A stretch of 64,000 nt of DNA from an uncultured Clostridia bacterium (GCA_937884975.1 CAKZZS010000087.1:1-64000); one strand, 5' to 3'. Positions 49,395 to 59,196 are shown, counted from the first letter of the stretch. Numbers and translations are program-made. Notes: a model not told the origin generated them from the letters alone.

Positions 49395-50699
49395 TTATTC
49401 AAAAATTACATTTTCGCAGTTCTCAATATTTTTTATTTCGCCGTAGCCATCATTCGTTTTTTTAATTGAGAAAATGCAGTGCCTAAAGGTAACGTTATCG
49501 GCATATCTCATATAAACGGGCGAATTTTTCTGATTTATCACGCCGTATTCGAGACAGGGCCTTAAATCGTAAAGTCCGCAGGGCCATTTTGACGATTTTG
49601 AAAGCGAGACGGAAACATTTTCAAAAAGCAGGTTTTCTATTTTGTTCTTTTCTGTTGAGTGAACAAGAATTCCGTTTTCACCTTTGCAGTTAATACCCGA
49701 AAATCGGATATTTTTTATCTTGCCTGCCGAGGTGTTTTCATCTCTGTCAAAGCAGGTTACGGCTATCGGCTCGGCTGTTCCCCACCAGTCCTCCGAAAAG
49801 CGTCTTGTTTCAACTGAAATATTTGAAAAGCTGACGTTTTCAACATTTCCGCCGTCACGAATTTGAATTGAAATACCCCTGTTCGATTTTGAAATAATGC
49901 AGTCGTGAACGTCAATATTTTTAAAATCGCCCACTCCCTCCGTTCCGATTTTAATTGCAGCGGAGGTTGAAATGAGCGTACAGTCGGAAATGATTACATT
50001 CTCGGTTGGTCCGTATTCACGGTTACCGTTTGTGGTTTTAAGGCAGATGCAGTCGTCTGCGCATTCAATATGACATCCGGTAATCCTCACGTTTGACGAG
50101 TGGTCCGGGTCAATGCCGTCTGAATTAGCTCTGTCAAGAGGGTTTAAAATGCGTATGTTTGAAATCAGAGCATCGTCACAGCCTGCAGGATGGAGCGTCC
50201 AGAAGGGCGCGTTGGTAAGCGTAATGTCCTTAAAAGAAATGTGACGGCTGTTTTCAATATAAATGCCCGTAGGTCTCGGATAGAAATTACCCGTAACATA
50301 ATACGGGCTTTTTCTTTCAACAAAGGCGTCGCCCGATAGGTCGATTACACCCTCGCCCGTGACGGAGCAGTTGTCCGCTTCAAAGCCGTAAATGAAGACG
50401 AAAGACGGCTTGAGAGTAACGGGATTTCCTATAAGAGCCGTTTCGGGGTTGTTAATCATTTCGCACGGGCGGATATACGAGTCAATATCCGTGCTCGCCT
50501 TTAAAACCGCGTTTTTTTCAAAATGCAGGTCAACGTTTTTCTTAAGCGTAATTGAGCTGCTGTAATACGGCTTGCCGCTCGACAGAATAACACTGCCGCC
50601 GCCGTTTTCACAGCAGACGTCAATGGCTTTTTGAATCGCCGAAGCGTCGTTTGTCACGCCGTTGCCCACAGCGCCGAATTCTTCAACATAATAGAGCAT
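49395..50699 (-). CDS. Glycoside hydrolase family 28 (polygalacturonase-like)
   Basis: 434 residues folding as a right-handed beta-helix: N-terminal FGAVGNGVTNDASAIQKAID, active-site motifs NSDGIDPDHSSN and ADDCICLKTTNG (catalytic Asp set), then IKIGTEGVGDFKNI (in place of the GHG loop of endo-enzymes) and SIQIRDGGNVENV. It lacks a signal peptide, so it probably acts on oligogalacturonides in the cytoplasm as an exo-enzyme. ATG 50699 with TGAGGAAAAG; its SD is immediately after the proS terminator. Confidence 0.88.
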   Translation of the reverse strand: MLYYVEEFGAVGNGVTNDASAIQKAIDVCCENGGGSVILSSGKPYYSSSITLKKNVDLHFEKNAVLKASTDIDSYIRPCEMINNPETALIGNPVTLKPSFVFIYGFEADNCSVTGEGVIDLSGDAFVERKSPYYVTGNFYPRPTGIYIENSRHISFKDITLTNAPFWTLHPAGCDDALISNIRILNPLDRANSDGIDPDHSSNVRITGCHIECADDCICLKTTNGNREYGPTENVIISDCTLISTSAAIKIGTEGVGDFKNIDVHDCIISKSNRGISIQIRDGGNVENVSFSNISVETRRFSEDWWGTAEPIAVTCFDRDENTSAGKIKNIRFSGINCKGENGILVHSTEKNKIENLLFENVSVSLSKSSKWPCGLYDLRPCLEYGVINQKNSPVYMRYADNVTFRHCIFSIKKTNDGYGEIKNIENCENVIFE

Positions 50700-50711
50700 T
50701 TTCTTTTCCTC

Positions 50712-50745
50712 AAAAAACACCTGAACCCGAATAAAGGTTCAGGTG
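50712..50745 (-). terminator. proS terminator (read on minus strand)
   Basis: CACCTGAACC-N8-GGTTCAGGTG stem, then minus-strand TTTTTT directly followed by the GH28 SD. Confidence 0.85.
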
Positions 50746-50752
50746 AAAATTT

Positions 50753-52189
50753 TTAATACGCCTTGCCCCAGTAGAGCATATGCTTTGCCTTTTTACCGCA
50801 GACTACGCAGTTTTCATCAAGGCATTCCTGTTCGAACGGAATGCATCTTGAGGTAACGCCTGCCTGCTCCTTGAGAGCATTTTCGCATTCCACGTCGCCG
50901 CACCACATAGCCTTTATAAAGCCGGGCTTGTTGTCGGCAATATCCTTTAATTCCTCAAGCGTTCTGGCAACGTAGGTCATCCTTTCGCGCCTTTCAAGGC
51001 AGGCGTTGTAAAGACCGTCGTGAACCGCCTTGAGAAGCTCGGGAATTTTTGTTTCCAATTCGTCAAGGGATACGAAATACTTTTCTCTCGTGTCACGACG
51101 AACAAGTACGCACTGATTATTTTCAATATCCTTCGGTCCGATTTCAAGACGAAGCGGAACGCCCTTCATCTCGTACTGCGAGAACTTCCAGCCGGGGCTG
51201 TTGTCTGAGTCGTCAATATCCGCGCGGCAGAAAGCGGAAATTCTTTCTTTAATTTCGTTTGCCTTTTCGAGTACGCCTTCCTTGTGCTGGGCAATGGGAA
51301 GAACGATTACCTGAACGGGCGCTATGGCAGGCGGAAGAACAAGTCCGTTGTTGTCGCCGTGAGCCATAATAACTGCGCCTATCATTCTTGTAGTTGTACC
51401 CCACGAGGTCTGGAAAGGATGATGCAGTTTGTTGTCCCTGCCTAAAAATTGAATTCCGAAAGCTTTTGCAAAGCCGTCGCCGAAATAGTGGGACGTGCCG
51501 CTCTGGAGCGCCTTGCCGTCGTGCATAAGGGCTTCAATTGTGTAAGTCTTTTCGGCTCCTGCAAATTTTTCTTTATCGGTCTTAAGTCCCTTTACAACGG
51601 GAATTGCAAGGCTGTTTTCAAAGAAGTCGGCATAGACATTTAACATCTGCTCTGTTTCCGCAATTGCCTCCTCAGCTGTTTCGTGAATTGTGTGACCCTC
51701 CTGCCAGAGAAATTCTCTTGAACGAAGGAACGGTCTTGTGGTTTTTTCCCACCTTACAACGCTTACCCACTGGTTTAAAAGCTGGGGCAGGTCTCTGTAG
51801 GACTGAATTGTATTTGCGTAGTAGTCGCAGAAAAGCGTTTCGCTCGTAGGACGAACGCACATTCTCTCTTCAAGCGGCTCGTTTCCGCCATGAGTAACCC
51901 AAGCAACCTCGGGAGCAAAGCCCTCAACGTGGTCCTTTTCTTTATTTAAAAGGCTTTCGGGAATGAACATGGGCATACATACGTTTTTATGACCCGTCTT
52001 TTTGAAGGCGGAGTCGAGAAGCGAAACCATATTTTCCCAAATTGCGTAGCCGTAGGGGCGGATAGCCATACAGCCCTTAACGCTTGTATAGCCGATAAGC
52101 TCCGCTTTTTTTACTACGTCAGTGTACCATTTTGCGAAATCCTCCTCCATTGAGGTGATTTCCGCAACCATTTTTTTCTGTTCTGCCAT
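50753..52189 (-). CDS. proS: Prolyl-tRNA synthetase (type 3)
   Basis: 478 residues, the short archaeal/eukaryotic-type ProRS without the editing insertion. Class II motifs: RPYGYAIWENM (motif 1 region), RWEKTTRPFLRSREFLWQEGHT (motif 2, given as TTRPFLRSREFLWQEGHT), and QTSWGTTTRMIGAVIM (motif 3), then anticodon-binding and a C-terminal zinc-like CxxC (NCVVCGKKAKHMLYWG). It charges tRNA-Pro, of which the window also carries one intact and one split gene. ATG 52189 with AAGGA 10 bp upstream. Confidence 0.95.
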   Translation of the reverse strand: MAEQKKMVAEITSMEEDFAKWYTDVVKKAELIGYTSVKGCMAIRPYGYAIWENMVSLLDSAFKKTGHKNVCMPMFIPESLLNKEKDHVEGFAPEVAWVTHGGNEPLEERMCVRPTSETLFCDYYANTIQSYRDLPQLLNQWVSVVRWEKTTRPFLRSREFLWQEGHTIHETAEEAIAETEQMLNVYADFFENSLAIPVVKGLKTDKEKFAGAEKTYTIEALMHDGKALQSGTSHYFGDGFAKAFGIQFLGRDNKLHHPFQTSWGTTTRMIGAVIMAHGDNNGLVLPPAIAPVQVIVLPIAQHKEGVLEKANEIKERISAFCRADIDDSDNSPGWKFSQYEMKGVPLRLEIGPKDIENNQCVLVRRDTREKYFVSLDELETKIPELLKAVHDGLYNACLERRERMTYVARTLEELKDIADNKPGFIKAMWCGDVECENALKEQAGVTSRCIPFEQECLDENCVVCGKKAKHMLYWGKAY

Positions 52190-52208
52190 TTTTAACAAGT
52201 CCTTATCT

Positions 52209-52442
52209 TCAGTTTTCTTCCACAAAATTAACTATATCGCCGACTGTCAGCGGATGGTCAAGGTCGTCAAATTCGTCACCCGTGATTTCAAGCTTGAATT
52301 CGTCCTCAAGACTCATCGCAATATCAACAAGGTCAAGGCTGTCAGCGTCAAGGTCATCCTCAAGTCTTAAATCGAGCGTAACCTCATTTTCACTTATGCC
52401 GAACTGTTCGGCAATTATTTTTTTAATAATTTCAAATACCAT
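52209..52442 (-). CDS. acpP: Acyl carrier protein
   Basis: 77 residues: acidic four-helix ACP with the phosphopantetheine site DADSLDLVDIAM (Ser at about 36). Typical N-terminus FEIIKKIIAEQFGISENEV. It is separate from other fatty-acid genes and 20 bp upstream of proS. Whether it serves fatty-acid synthesis or a specialised pathway cannot be told from the sequence. Confidence 0.93.
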   Translation of the reverse strand: MVFEIIKKIIAEQFGISENEVTLDLRLEDDLDADSLDLVDIAMSLEDEFKLEITGDEFDDLDHPLTVGDIVNFVEEN

Positions 52443-52508
52443 AATAAAACTCCTTAAAAAGCTATAATTAGATATTAAATAAATTTAGTGATTTGTCAAG
52501 TGAAAAAC

Positions 52509-53999
52509 TTAAAATTTGCTTAAATACTCATATTTTGAAAGGAAGGAACGTACCTTTTCAATTATGATTTTATTTCCGCCGAATTCATCGCTTTCGATGT
52601 TCAGCGGCATAACCGGATCGTGAACGCTTAAGCGAAGCAAAAACCAGCCGTTTCCGTTATCTTTGTCAAATGAAACCTTAACGCCCTCGTAATTGTCATT
52701 TGCCAAAAGCCAGCCGTCGGTTTTTGAAGCATATTCGGTCAGTTCTTTAATGACTTTCTGACCGTATTCCTTAAAGTTTTCACAAAGAATGTTAAGTCTG
52801 ATTTCCTGCGCTTCTTTGGGTTCTTTAAGTGAAGAAATAACCGAGGATAAATCATTGCCCTCTTTACGAAGCCTTGCTGCAAGAATAATAATCTTTGTTA
52901 CCAGATATGCGCCGTCATCAAGAAAATAGTTTTCTTTAAAAGCCGCGTGTCCGGAGGTTTCAATTGCAAGGGGAGCGTTTTCGCCGTTTTTGTTACGTCT
53001 TATAGCCTCGTCAATAACGTTTTTGTAACCGCGTTTAAAACGAAGGTGCTTTCCGCCCAAATGATTATTTATGAAATCAGTTAAACCGGAGGACGTAACC
53101 GAGTCGGTAACAATTGTTCCGCCGTCATTGTTTTCAAGCGCAATTGCAGCTGCCAGAGCAACAAGGCGGTTACGGTTGATTTCAAGTCCGCTCTTATCAA
53201 TACAGCCTGCTCTGTCAACGTCCGTGTCAAAAATAATTCCTAAATCCGCTTTTGCACTGACTGTTGCCTTGTAGGCAAAATCCATCGCCTCTTTGTTTTC
53301 GGGATTCGGAATGTGATTCGGGAACATTCCGTCAGGCTCTAAAAACTGACTGCCCGAAATATCTGCGCCGAGAGGTTCAAGAACATCAAAGGCATAAAAT
53401 CCGCCTGCGCCGTTGCCTGCGTCAACGATTATTTTAAATCCGTCAAGAGGTTTGTTGTAATTCTCGGCATTGACCTCTTTTTTAATCATATCGCGAAGGA
53501 TTTTTGAATAGTCCGAAAGAAAGTCAATCTTTTTTTCGGTGTTTTTAATATTGCTGCCCTTGGGAATATAATTTTCTGCAAAAGCAATAACCTCGTCAAG
53601 CTCTTCACTTTCAAGTCCGCCGTCACGGGTGAAAAATTTAAGTCCGTTTCTGTCCCACGGATGATGGCTTGCGGTAATCTGAATTGCGCCGTCACATTCC
53701 TTTACAACAGTAGTCATAAACATCGCGGGAGTTGAGCACAGTCCGCAATCAATGATATTCACATCAAAAGCTCCCAGCTCATTTTTAACCGCAACCGAAA
53801 TTCTGTCTGCCGAAACACGGCTGTCATGACCGACAGAGATTAAAAGTTTTTCTTTGCGAGTCTTTTTCATAAGAAAGTCAACAAAGCCTGCGGTAAAACG
53901 CTGTACGACTTCGTCTGTCAGGTCATAGTCATGCTTTTCAGCTTTTTCAACTGCGCTGCCGCGGATATCCGTTCCGCTTTTAAGGTGTTTGAGATTCAT
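52509..53999 (-). CDS. Phosphomannomutase/phosphoglucomutase family
   Basis: 496 residues of the alpha-D-phosphohexomutase family: catalytic phosphoserine loop TASHHPWDRNGLKFF (Ser about 107), metal loop DTDVDRAGCID, sugar-specificity loop ETSGHAAFKENYF and the phosphate-binding C-terminus. Likely interconverts hexose 1- and 6-phosphates for surface glycans. It overlaps the upstream lyase-like gene by 20 bp and is part of the long minus-strand operon. Confidence 0.92.
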   Translation of the reverse strand: MNLKHLKSGTDIRGSAVEKAEKHDYDLTDEVVQRFTAGFVDFLMKKTRKEKLLISVGHDSRVSADRISVAVKNELGAFDVNIIDCGLCSTPAMFMTTVVKECDGAIQITASHHPWDRNGLKFFTRDGGLESEELDEVIAFAENYIPKGSNIKNTEKKIDFLSDYSKILRDMIKKEVNAENYNKPLDGFKIIVDAGNGAGGFYAFDVLEPLGADISGSQFLEPDGMFPNHIPNPENKEAMDFAYKATVSAKADLGIIFDTDVDRAGCIDKSGLEINRNRLVALAAAIALENNDGGTIVTDSVTSSGLTDFINNHLGGKHLRFKRGYKNVIDEAIRRNKNGENAPLAIETSGHAAFKENYFLDDGAYLVTKIIILAARLRKEGNDLSSVISSLKEPKEAQEIRLNILCENFKEYGQKVIKELTEYASKTDGWLLANDNYEGVKVSFDKDNGNGWFLLRLSVHDPVMPLNIESDEFGGNKIIIEKVRSFLSKYEYLSKF

Positions 54000-55257
54000 T
54001 TTCTACCTCCGTAGCGGCAAATTTTATTGCAACTTCTCCGCTTGCAAAGTTAAGACCGCCCTGCATCCAGACCGCAAAAGGCTCTCTCAACGGAGCGTCT
54101 GCGGAAAGCTCAATTGACGAACCGCCCGTAAACGTGCCTGCCGCCATAATGACCTTGCTGTCATAACCGGGCATATCCCACGGCTCGGGCGTGACGAAGG
54201 AGTCAACGGGCGAGCCTTTCTGAATACCTCTGCAGAACGCGCAAAGGTTTTCGGCATTTTTAAGCTTTATCAACTGAACAATATCGTGTCTTGTATCGTC
54301 ATATTTCGGGTCTGTTTCAAAGCCCATTTCTTCAAAAAGAGCCGAAGCAAATACAGCTGTTTTGAGCGCCTCGCCGACAACGTGCGGCGCGTGAAAAAGA
54401 CCGAGATACAGGTTTCTGTTCTGGTTAAGAGAAGCGCCGACCTCGCGACCGAGACCGGGAGTAGTCATTCTGTAAGTGCACAGCTCTACTAAATCGTGCC
54501 GCCCTGCAATGTAACCGCCGCAAAGCGCCACACCGCCGCCCATATTTTTAATAAGCGAGCCTGCCATAAGGTCGGCGCCGACGTCTGTCGGCTCCTTTTC
54601 TTCAACAAATTCTCCGTAGCAGTTATCAACAAAAACTATTGCGTTTTTGTTTACGCTGTGAACCGTTTGACAGACCGTTTTTATTTCGTCAACGGAAAAA
54701 GAATGCCTTGTGTCATAACCTCTTGAACGCTGAATGTAAACCATTTTTACATTTTCTTCAGATGCCTGACTGCTTATTTTTTCAAGGTCAAAGCTTTCAT
54801 CTTCCTTAAGGGCGATTTCCTTATATATTACGCCGAAATCCTTAAGCGTACCGTTGCCGTCATTTTTATTTCCGTCGATTCCAATTGTCGAATGAAGCGT
54901 GTCGTACGGCGTTCCCGAAACGCAGAGCAAAACGTCGCCGGGTCTTAAAATACCGAAGAGCGCAACGCAGAGAGTATGAGTTCCGCTTACAAGAGAGGTT
55001 CTGATAACCGCGTCCTCGGTGTTGAATATTTCGGCAACGATTTTATCAAGCGTATCCCTGCCCACGTCGCCGTAGCCGTAGCCCGTGCTTGTGCCGAGAT
55101 TAGCTTCACTGACTCTGTGGTCGATAAACGCCTTTAAAACCTTCTGCTGATTTATTTTTGAAATTTCTTCAATTCTCCTGAACTGACCCTCCGCCTTTTT
55201 GAGGGCAATTTCGGATAAATCGTTAATTTTTTTACTGAAAGAAAAATACTCACTCAT
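53980..55257 (-). CDS. Methionine gamma-lyase-family PLP protein (YnbB/aluminium-resistance type)
   Basis: 425 residues of the Met_gamma_lyase (PF06838-type) family: GTSTGYGYGDVGRDTLDKI, RTSLVSGTHTLCVALFG, VFVDNCYGEFVEEKEP and the PLP lysine in MAGSLIKNMGGGVALCGGYI. The family is often annotated as aluminium-resistance protein; activity is uncertain. Overlaps its neighbours in both directions, in the galK to phosphohexomutase operon. Confidence 0.88.
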   Translation of the reverse strand: MSEYFSFSKKINDLSEIALKKAEGQFRRIEEISKINQQKVLKAFIDHRVSEANLGTSTGYGYGDVGRDTLDKIVAEIFNTEDAVIRTSLVSGTHTLCVALFGILRPGDVLLCVSGTPYDTLHSTIGIDGNKNDGNGTLKDFGVIYKEIALKEDESFDLEKISSQASEENVKMVYIQRSRGYDTRHSFSVDEIKTVCQTVHSVNKNAIVFVDNCYGEFVEEKEPTDVGADLMAGSLIKNMGGGVALCGGYIAGRHDLVELCTYRMTTPGLGREVGASLNQNRNLYLGLFHAPHVVGEALKTAVFASALFEEMGFETDPKYDDTRHDIVQLIKLKNAENLCAFCRGIQKGSPVDSFVTPEPWDMPGYDSKVIMAAGTFTGGSSIELSADAPLREPFAVWMQGGLNFASGEVAIKFAATEVENESQTP

Positions 55258-55987
55258 TTTTTATACTTGCCCATTCGCCGCAGTCAATAAAGCCTATGCG
55301 CGAATAAAAATCCTTGTTTTTATTTTCTTCTCTGCAAAGATACACCCGAAAACCGTTTTTCTGCAAATACGAACAAAGCCTTGTGACGGTCAGGGTGCCG
55401 AAGCCTTTGTTTCTGTAATTCTTATCGGTCTTGACCGAGCCTATGAGAGCGTCGCAGCCCGATTTTGCCTGACAGAAAGCGCAGGCAACCGTTTTCCCGT
55501 TTTCAACAACCGTGTCGGCAATTGCCGAGCCGTGACGGATGCGGTGGGAAATGTCCGTAAACCAGTCGGAAAACGAAACCTCATTTTCTTCAAAAAGCAA
55601 ATTGAAAACGGCTTTGTAATCAGGCTCGGGAAAAATATAATAAGTTTCGCTAAGAACCTTTTCAAGCTTCATTATCTTTCCCGTTTGTTTTTTTTCGAGG
55701 GGAAAGAAATCTGAATACTTTTTATTAAGAAATATGCTTGAAAAGCCGATAGCCTTTAAAAATCCGTTTATTTCTTCAAAGTCCGCTTCCTCTTTTAAAG
55801 CGAGCGTCACGTCGCCCGAAAGCGAGGAAATGACCGCAGTCATTTTTTCGTTTTCATCCGTCTGAACCCAGACGGAAAAGAATTTTTCACCTGCGCCGTA
55901 GGCGTCAAAAAACGCCCTCTGACGAAGTGAGAACACACCGTCATCAAGGGATGGAAACGGTGTATTCTCATTTAAAAGCTTAATCAT
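55250..55987 (-). CDS. GNAT-family N-acetyltransferase (two-domain)
   Basis: 245 residues; C-terminal GNAT domain with acetyl-CoA loop SVKTDKNYRNKGFGTLTVT and FYSRIGFIDCGEWA; N-terminal half is less conserved and may be a degenerate second GNAT fold. Overlaps the methionine gamma-lyase-like gene by 8 bp and galK by 1 bp. Substrate unknown. Confidence 0.82.
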   Translation of the reverse strand: MIKLLNENTPFPSLDDGVFSLRQRAFFDAYGAGEKFFSVWVQTDENEKMTAVISSLSGDVTLALKEEADFEEINGFLKAIGFSSIFLNKKYSDFFPLEKKQTGKIMKLEKVLSETYYIFPEPDYKAVFNLLFEENEVSFSDWFTDISHRIRHGSAIADTVVENGKTVACAFCQAKSGCDALIGSVKTDKNYRNKGFGTLTVTRLCSYLQKNGFRVYLCREENKNKDFYSRIGFIDCGEWASIKNE

Positions 55988-57264
55988 TAAACCTCTGCGC
56001 CGCCGACGGGACGAATGGAAAGAACGTGACAGGAGCCTTCTCCGAAGACTCTTTCAATTTCCGTTTTGTATTCGTTAAGAAGGTCATTAGGTACAAACGC
56101 CTGAATAGTGCCTGCAAAGCCGCCGCCGTGAACGCGCCACGCGCCTTTCCCGCTTAACACGCTTTCGCTTATTGCAAGAGCTACCGAAACCGGCTGAACA
56201 TTGGGCTGCTTTGAGGAAAAGACGTTCTGGTTATACATATATGAGGAAAGTCCGCTTTCAAGAACCGTCGCCTTGAAGCACTCGAAATCGTTATTCTTAA
56301 GAGCGGTAACCTCTCTGTCAACTCTTTCGTTATCGTTATAGAAATGAATAGCGCGAAGTACGGGTCTGTCGCCGAGCTTTTCTCTTATTGCAGGAATATT
56401 TTTATAGAAATCCTCTTTTGATACCTCGCGGAGAACCTTTTTGCCGAAGAAGGAAGCAACGCTTTCCATTTCCGAGCGAATTGCGGCGTAATCATCGGTA
56501 AGGTCGGAATGATTTCCCTTTGTGTCAACTATGCAAAGCGAATGGCCGCAGGAAGCAAAATCGAATTTAACCTCTTCAATAACAGGGGAGGAGGGGTTTT
56601 CAAAATCAATGGTTACAAACGAGCCTACAGAGCAGGCGGTCTGGTCCATAAGTCCGCAGGGCTTGTCAAAAAACCTGTTTTCGGCGTACTGCGCGATTTT
56701 TGCAATTGTAACCGCGTCAACCTTGCCGTCGTTGTAAAGGTAGTTGAGCATTGTGCCGACAAGCACCTCAAACGCAGCCGAGGAGGAAAGTCCCGAGCCT
56801 GAAAGCACGCTTGACATGGTACACGCGTCAAAGCCGCCTACCGTAAAGCCGTTTTGCTTGAAGCCGTCGCACACGCCGCGAACCAGAGCCTGCGATTTTC
56901 CGAATTCTTCAGGCTTTACGACAAGCTCGTTGAGGTCAACAACGTCCATCTTGTAGCCCTTTGACTTGATTCTGACTGTATTATCGTCATTTTTTGAAGC
57001 AACGGCAACGGCGTCAAGATTTATTCCGGCAGCAAGAACCTTGCCGTGGTTGTGGTCGGTGTGGTTGCCGCCGACCTCGGTTCTTCCGGGAGCGGAAAAC
57101 ATTCTTAATTCCCTGTTATCGCCGAAAAGCTCAGTAAAGGTTTCCGCAAGCTCTATGTACCTGTCATACTGTGCCTTAATCTGGCTGTCAGTGACATAGA
57201 TTCTCTTAAACCTTTCGTCAAATTCGCCGTTTTTAATAGCTGAAATAAGAGCTGAAGAAAACAT
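55987..57264 (-). CDS. galK: Galactokinase (GHMP family)
   Basis: 425 residues: GHMP motifs APGRTEVGGNHTDHNHGKVL (galactokinase signature, but with Asn where most have Glu in GEHTDY), SGSGLSSSAAFEVLVG (ATP loop) and HGGGFAGTIQAF near the C-terminus. It makes galactose-1-phosphate from ATP and galactose. The Glu-to-Asn change at the sugar-binding loop is seen in some clostridial relatives and may mean another sugar is preferred. Overlaps both neighbours by one base. Confidence 0.9.
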   Translation of the reverse strand: MFSSALISAIKNGEFDERFKRIYVTDSQIKAQYDRYIELAETFTELFGDNRELRMFSAPGRTEVGGNHTDHNHGKVLAAGINLDAVAVASKNDDNTVRIKSKGYKMDVVDLNELVVKPEEFGKSQALVRGVCDGFKQNGFTVGGFDACTMSSVLSGSGLSSSAAFEVLVGTMLNYLYNDGKVDAVTIAKIAQYAENRFFDKPCGLMDQTACSVGSFVTIDFENPSSPVIEEVKFDFASCGHSLCIVDTKGNHSDLTDDYAAIRSEMESVASFFGKKVLREVSKEDFYKNIPAIREKLGDRPVLRAIHFYNDNERVDREVTALKNNDFECFKATVLESGLSSYMYNQNVFSSKQPNVQPVSVALAISESVLSGKGAWRVHGGGFAGTIQAFVPNDLLNEYKTEIERVFGEGSCHVLSIRPVGGAEV

Positions 57265-58013
57265 TATTTGTCCTCCTTAATAATACTTTTTGATGACTTT
57301 TGCTTCTGTATTTTTTCAAGAATTAAATTGAATCCGATAAGTGATACGCCCGAAAGCATAAACAAGATTACAATCGGCAGAATAAACGCGAGTGAAAACG
57401 GGTTAAAAACATTCTGACCGATGATGGTGTAAGAAAGCAGCTTCGGCAAGAAGCCGAGCAGGGATATAATCATAAATAAATCGTATTCGCAGTTCATCGA
57501 GCCGTAAATCTGGCTTACCATATTCAGCGGCGCATAGGGGACTATACGAAGTCCGAACAGCAGCCACGGATTTCCTCTGCCTTCCTTTGATTCAAGGACC
57601 TTTGTAATGGCTTCATTCTTTTTATAAAGCTTGCTAACCGCGCCCGGACCGAACCGCTTACCCCAGAAGAATTTAATTGTCAAAAGCAGCGAAACTCCGA
57701 CAACGTTTATTATAAAAGACGCCTGTGAGGGAAAAACAATTCCGGAAATGAGGCATATTGTAGGTATCGGTATAGGCACAAAGGCTTTAAGGCAGAAAAG
57801 AAATATAACCGCAACGAGCACCAGCCATTTATTGGGAAGCGAGGCAACGATGTTTTCAAACTCGTTGAGCTTTGCCTGAATGGCGCGTATTTTATCCGTA
57901 AAGCCGTCTATGCTGAAAAGAATCGCCAGGAACAGTAAAACCGCTCCGATTATTATGAGAATAACGCCGATTAAATTCATCACGCGTTTCCTCGTCCATT
58001 TTTTCTTTTCCAA
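57264..58013 (-). CDS. VTT-domain (TVP38/TMEM64, DedA-like) membrane protein
   Basis: 249 residues, five to six hydrophobic segments; VTT signature in FVPIPIPTICLISGIVFPSQA...; glycine-rich FGLRIVPYAPLNMVSQIYG in the re-entrant loop, and KFFWGKRFG. These proteins scramble or flip lipids in related families. Start TTG 58013 with AGGAG 8 bp upstream; the longer frame lacks an SD. First gene of the minus-strand operon running to acpP/proS. Confidence 0.85.
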   Translation of the reverse strand: MEKKKWTRKRVMNLIGVILIIIGAVLLFLAILFSIDGFTDKIRAIQAKLNEFENIVASLPNKWLVLVAVIFLFCLKAFVPIPIPTICLISGIVFPSQASFIINVVGVSLLLTIKFFWGKRFGPGAVSKLYKKNEAITKVLESKEGRGNPWLLFGLRIVPYAPLNMVSQIYGSMNCEYDLFMIISLLGFLPKLLSYTIIGQNVFNPFSLAFILPIVILFMLSGVSLIGFNLILEKIQKQKSSKSIIKEDK

Positions 58014-58175
58014 AAGCTTAACTCCTAAACAATAAACAGAATATAACATTCTAATATTATACTATATTTAAGATAAGGTCAATTTATTTTTGTAAAAAAT
58101 TTCAATTATTTATTTTAATATTTGATAATTGTGTGTTATAATCTTTTTGTAAATTTATTGCTTGGAGAAAACAGT

Positions 58176-59138
58176 ATGAAAATCGTAATGCTTGACGCTT
58201 TTACCACAAATCCCGGCGACCTTGACTGGAGCTTTTTAAATGATTTCGGTTCTGTTACAATTTATGACAGAACGCCGGACGAACTTGTTTTTGAGCGAGT
58301 AAAGGACGCCGATATAATTGTAACAAATAAAACTCCGCTCGGGAAAGATATTCTTTCGCGTTTGAAAAAGCTGAAATTCATAGCTCTTTTATCAACGGGC
58401 TACAATGTCGTTGACTGCGAATACGCAAAGGAAATAGGCGTCCGAGTTTCGAATATTCCGACTTATTCAACCTCCGCGGTAGCCCAGCTGACCTTTTCGT
58501 TTATTCTTGAATTTACAAATGCGGTTGCCCTTCACTCTTCTTCCGTTCACAGCGGAGAATGGGTTAATTGCGAGGATTTCTGTTACTGGAAAACCCCTCT
58601 TACGGAGCTTGAAAATAAGACGCTCGGAATAATCGGCTTCGGAAAAATCGGTCAGGCGGTTGCAAATATTGCTCAAAGCTTTAATATGAATATTATTGCT
58701 GTTTCGGGCCACGAAACCGACCAGAGTGAAAGAAAAAATTTCAAATGGGCGTCGTCGCTCGATGAGCTTCTTGAGAAGTCGGATTTTGTTTCTCTTCACT
58801 GCCCTCTTACGCCGAAAACCACGGGTATGGTTGACGAAGAATTCATTAAAAAGATGAAAAGGGGAGCAATACTTATAAACACCTCAAGGGGACCGGTTTT
58901 AAATGAAAAAGCGGTTGCCGACGCGTTGAACAGCGGCTACCTTGCAGGAGTCGGAGTTGACGTGCTTTCAACCGAGCCGCCAATGCGCGATAATCCGTTA
59001 CTGACTGCTAAAAACTGTCTTATCACGCCGCATATTGCGTGGGCAGGGTATGAAACAAGGAAACGGCTTGTCAGCGTTTTCAAGAGCAATATAGAAGCTT
59101 TTTTAAACGGCAACCCGATAAATGTTGTAAATGAATAA
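58176..59138 (+). CDS. D-2-hydroxyacid dehydrogenase (glycerate dehydrogenase-like)
   Basis: 320 residues: Rossmann motif GIIGFGKIGQAVANIA, catalytic Arg in NTSRGPVLNE, Glu in VLSTEPPMRDNPL and His in TPHIAWAGYETR. The overall pattern (STGYNVVDCEYAKEIGVRVSNIPTYST, shown by its parts) is that of HprA/glycerate dehydrogenase. It reduces hydroxypyruvate or related 2-oxoacids with NADH. Start ATG 58176 with GGAGA. Monocistronic. Confidence 0.92.
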   Translation: MKIVMLDAFTTNPGDLDWSFLNDFGSVTIYDRTPDELVFERVKDADIIVTNKTPLGKDILSRLKKLKFIALLSTGYNVVDCEYAKEIGVRVSNIPTYSTSAVAQLTFSFILEFTNAVALHSSSVHSGEWVNCEDFCYWKTPLTELENKTLGIIGFGKIGQAVANIAQSFNMNIIAVSGHETDQSERKNFKWASSLDELLEKSDFVSLHCPLTPKTTGMVDEEFIKKMKRGAILINTSRGPVLNEKAVADALNSGYLAGVGVDVLSTEPPMRDNPLLTAKNCLITPHIAWAGYETRKRLVSVFKSNIEAFLNGNPINVVNE

Positions 59139-59168
59139 TAAAGTTAAAATTCACTTTTGAATTATGAG

Positions 59169-59196
59169 AAACAGCCATTTTATTATGGCTGTTTTT
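59169..59196 (+). terminator. Terminator after hydroxyacid dehydrogenase
   Basis: AAACAGCCAT-N6-ATGGCTGTTT, then TTACTTTT. Confidence 0.9.
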
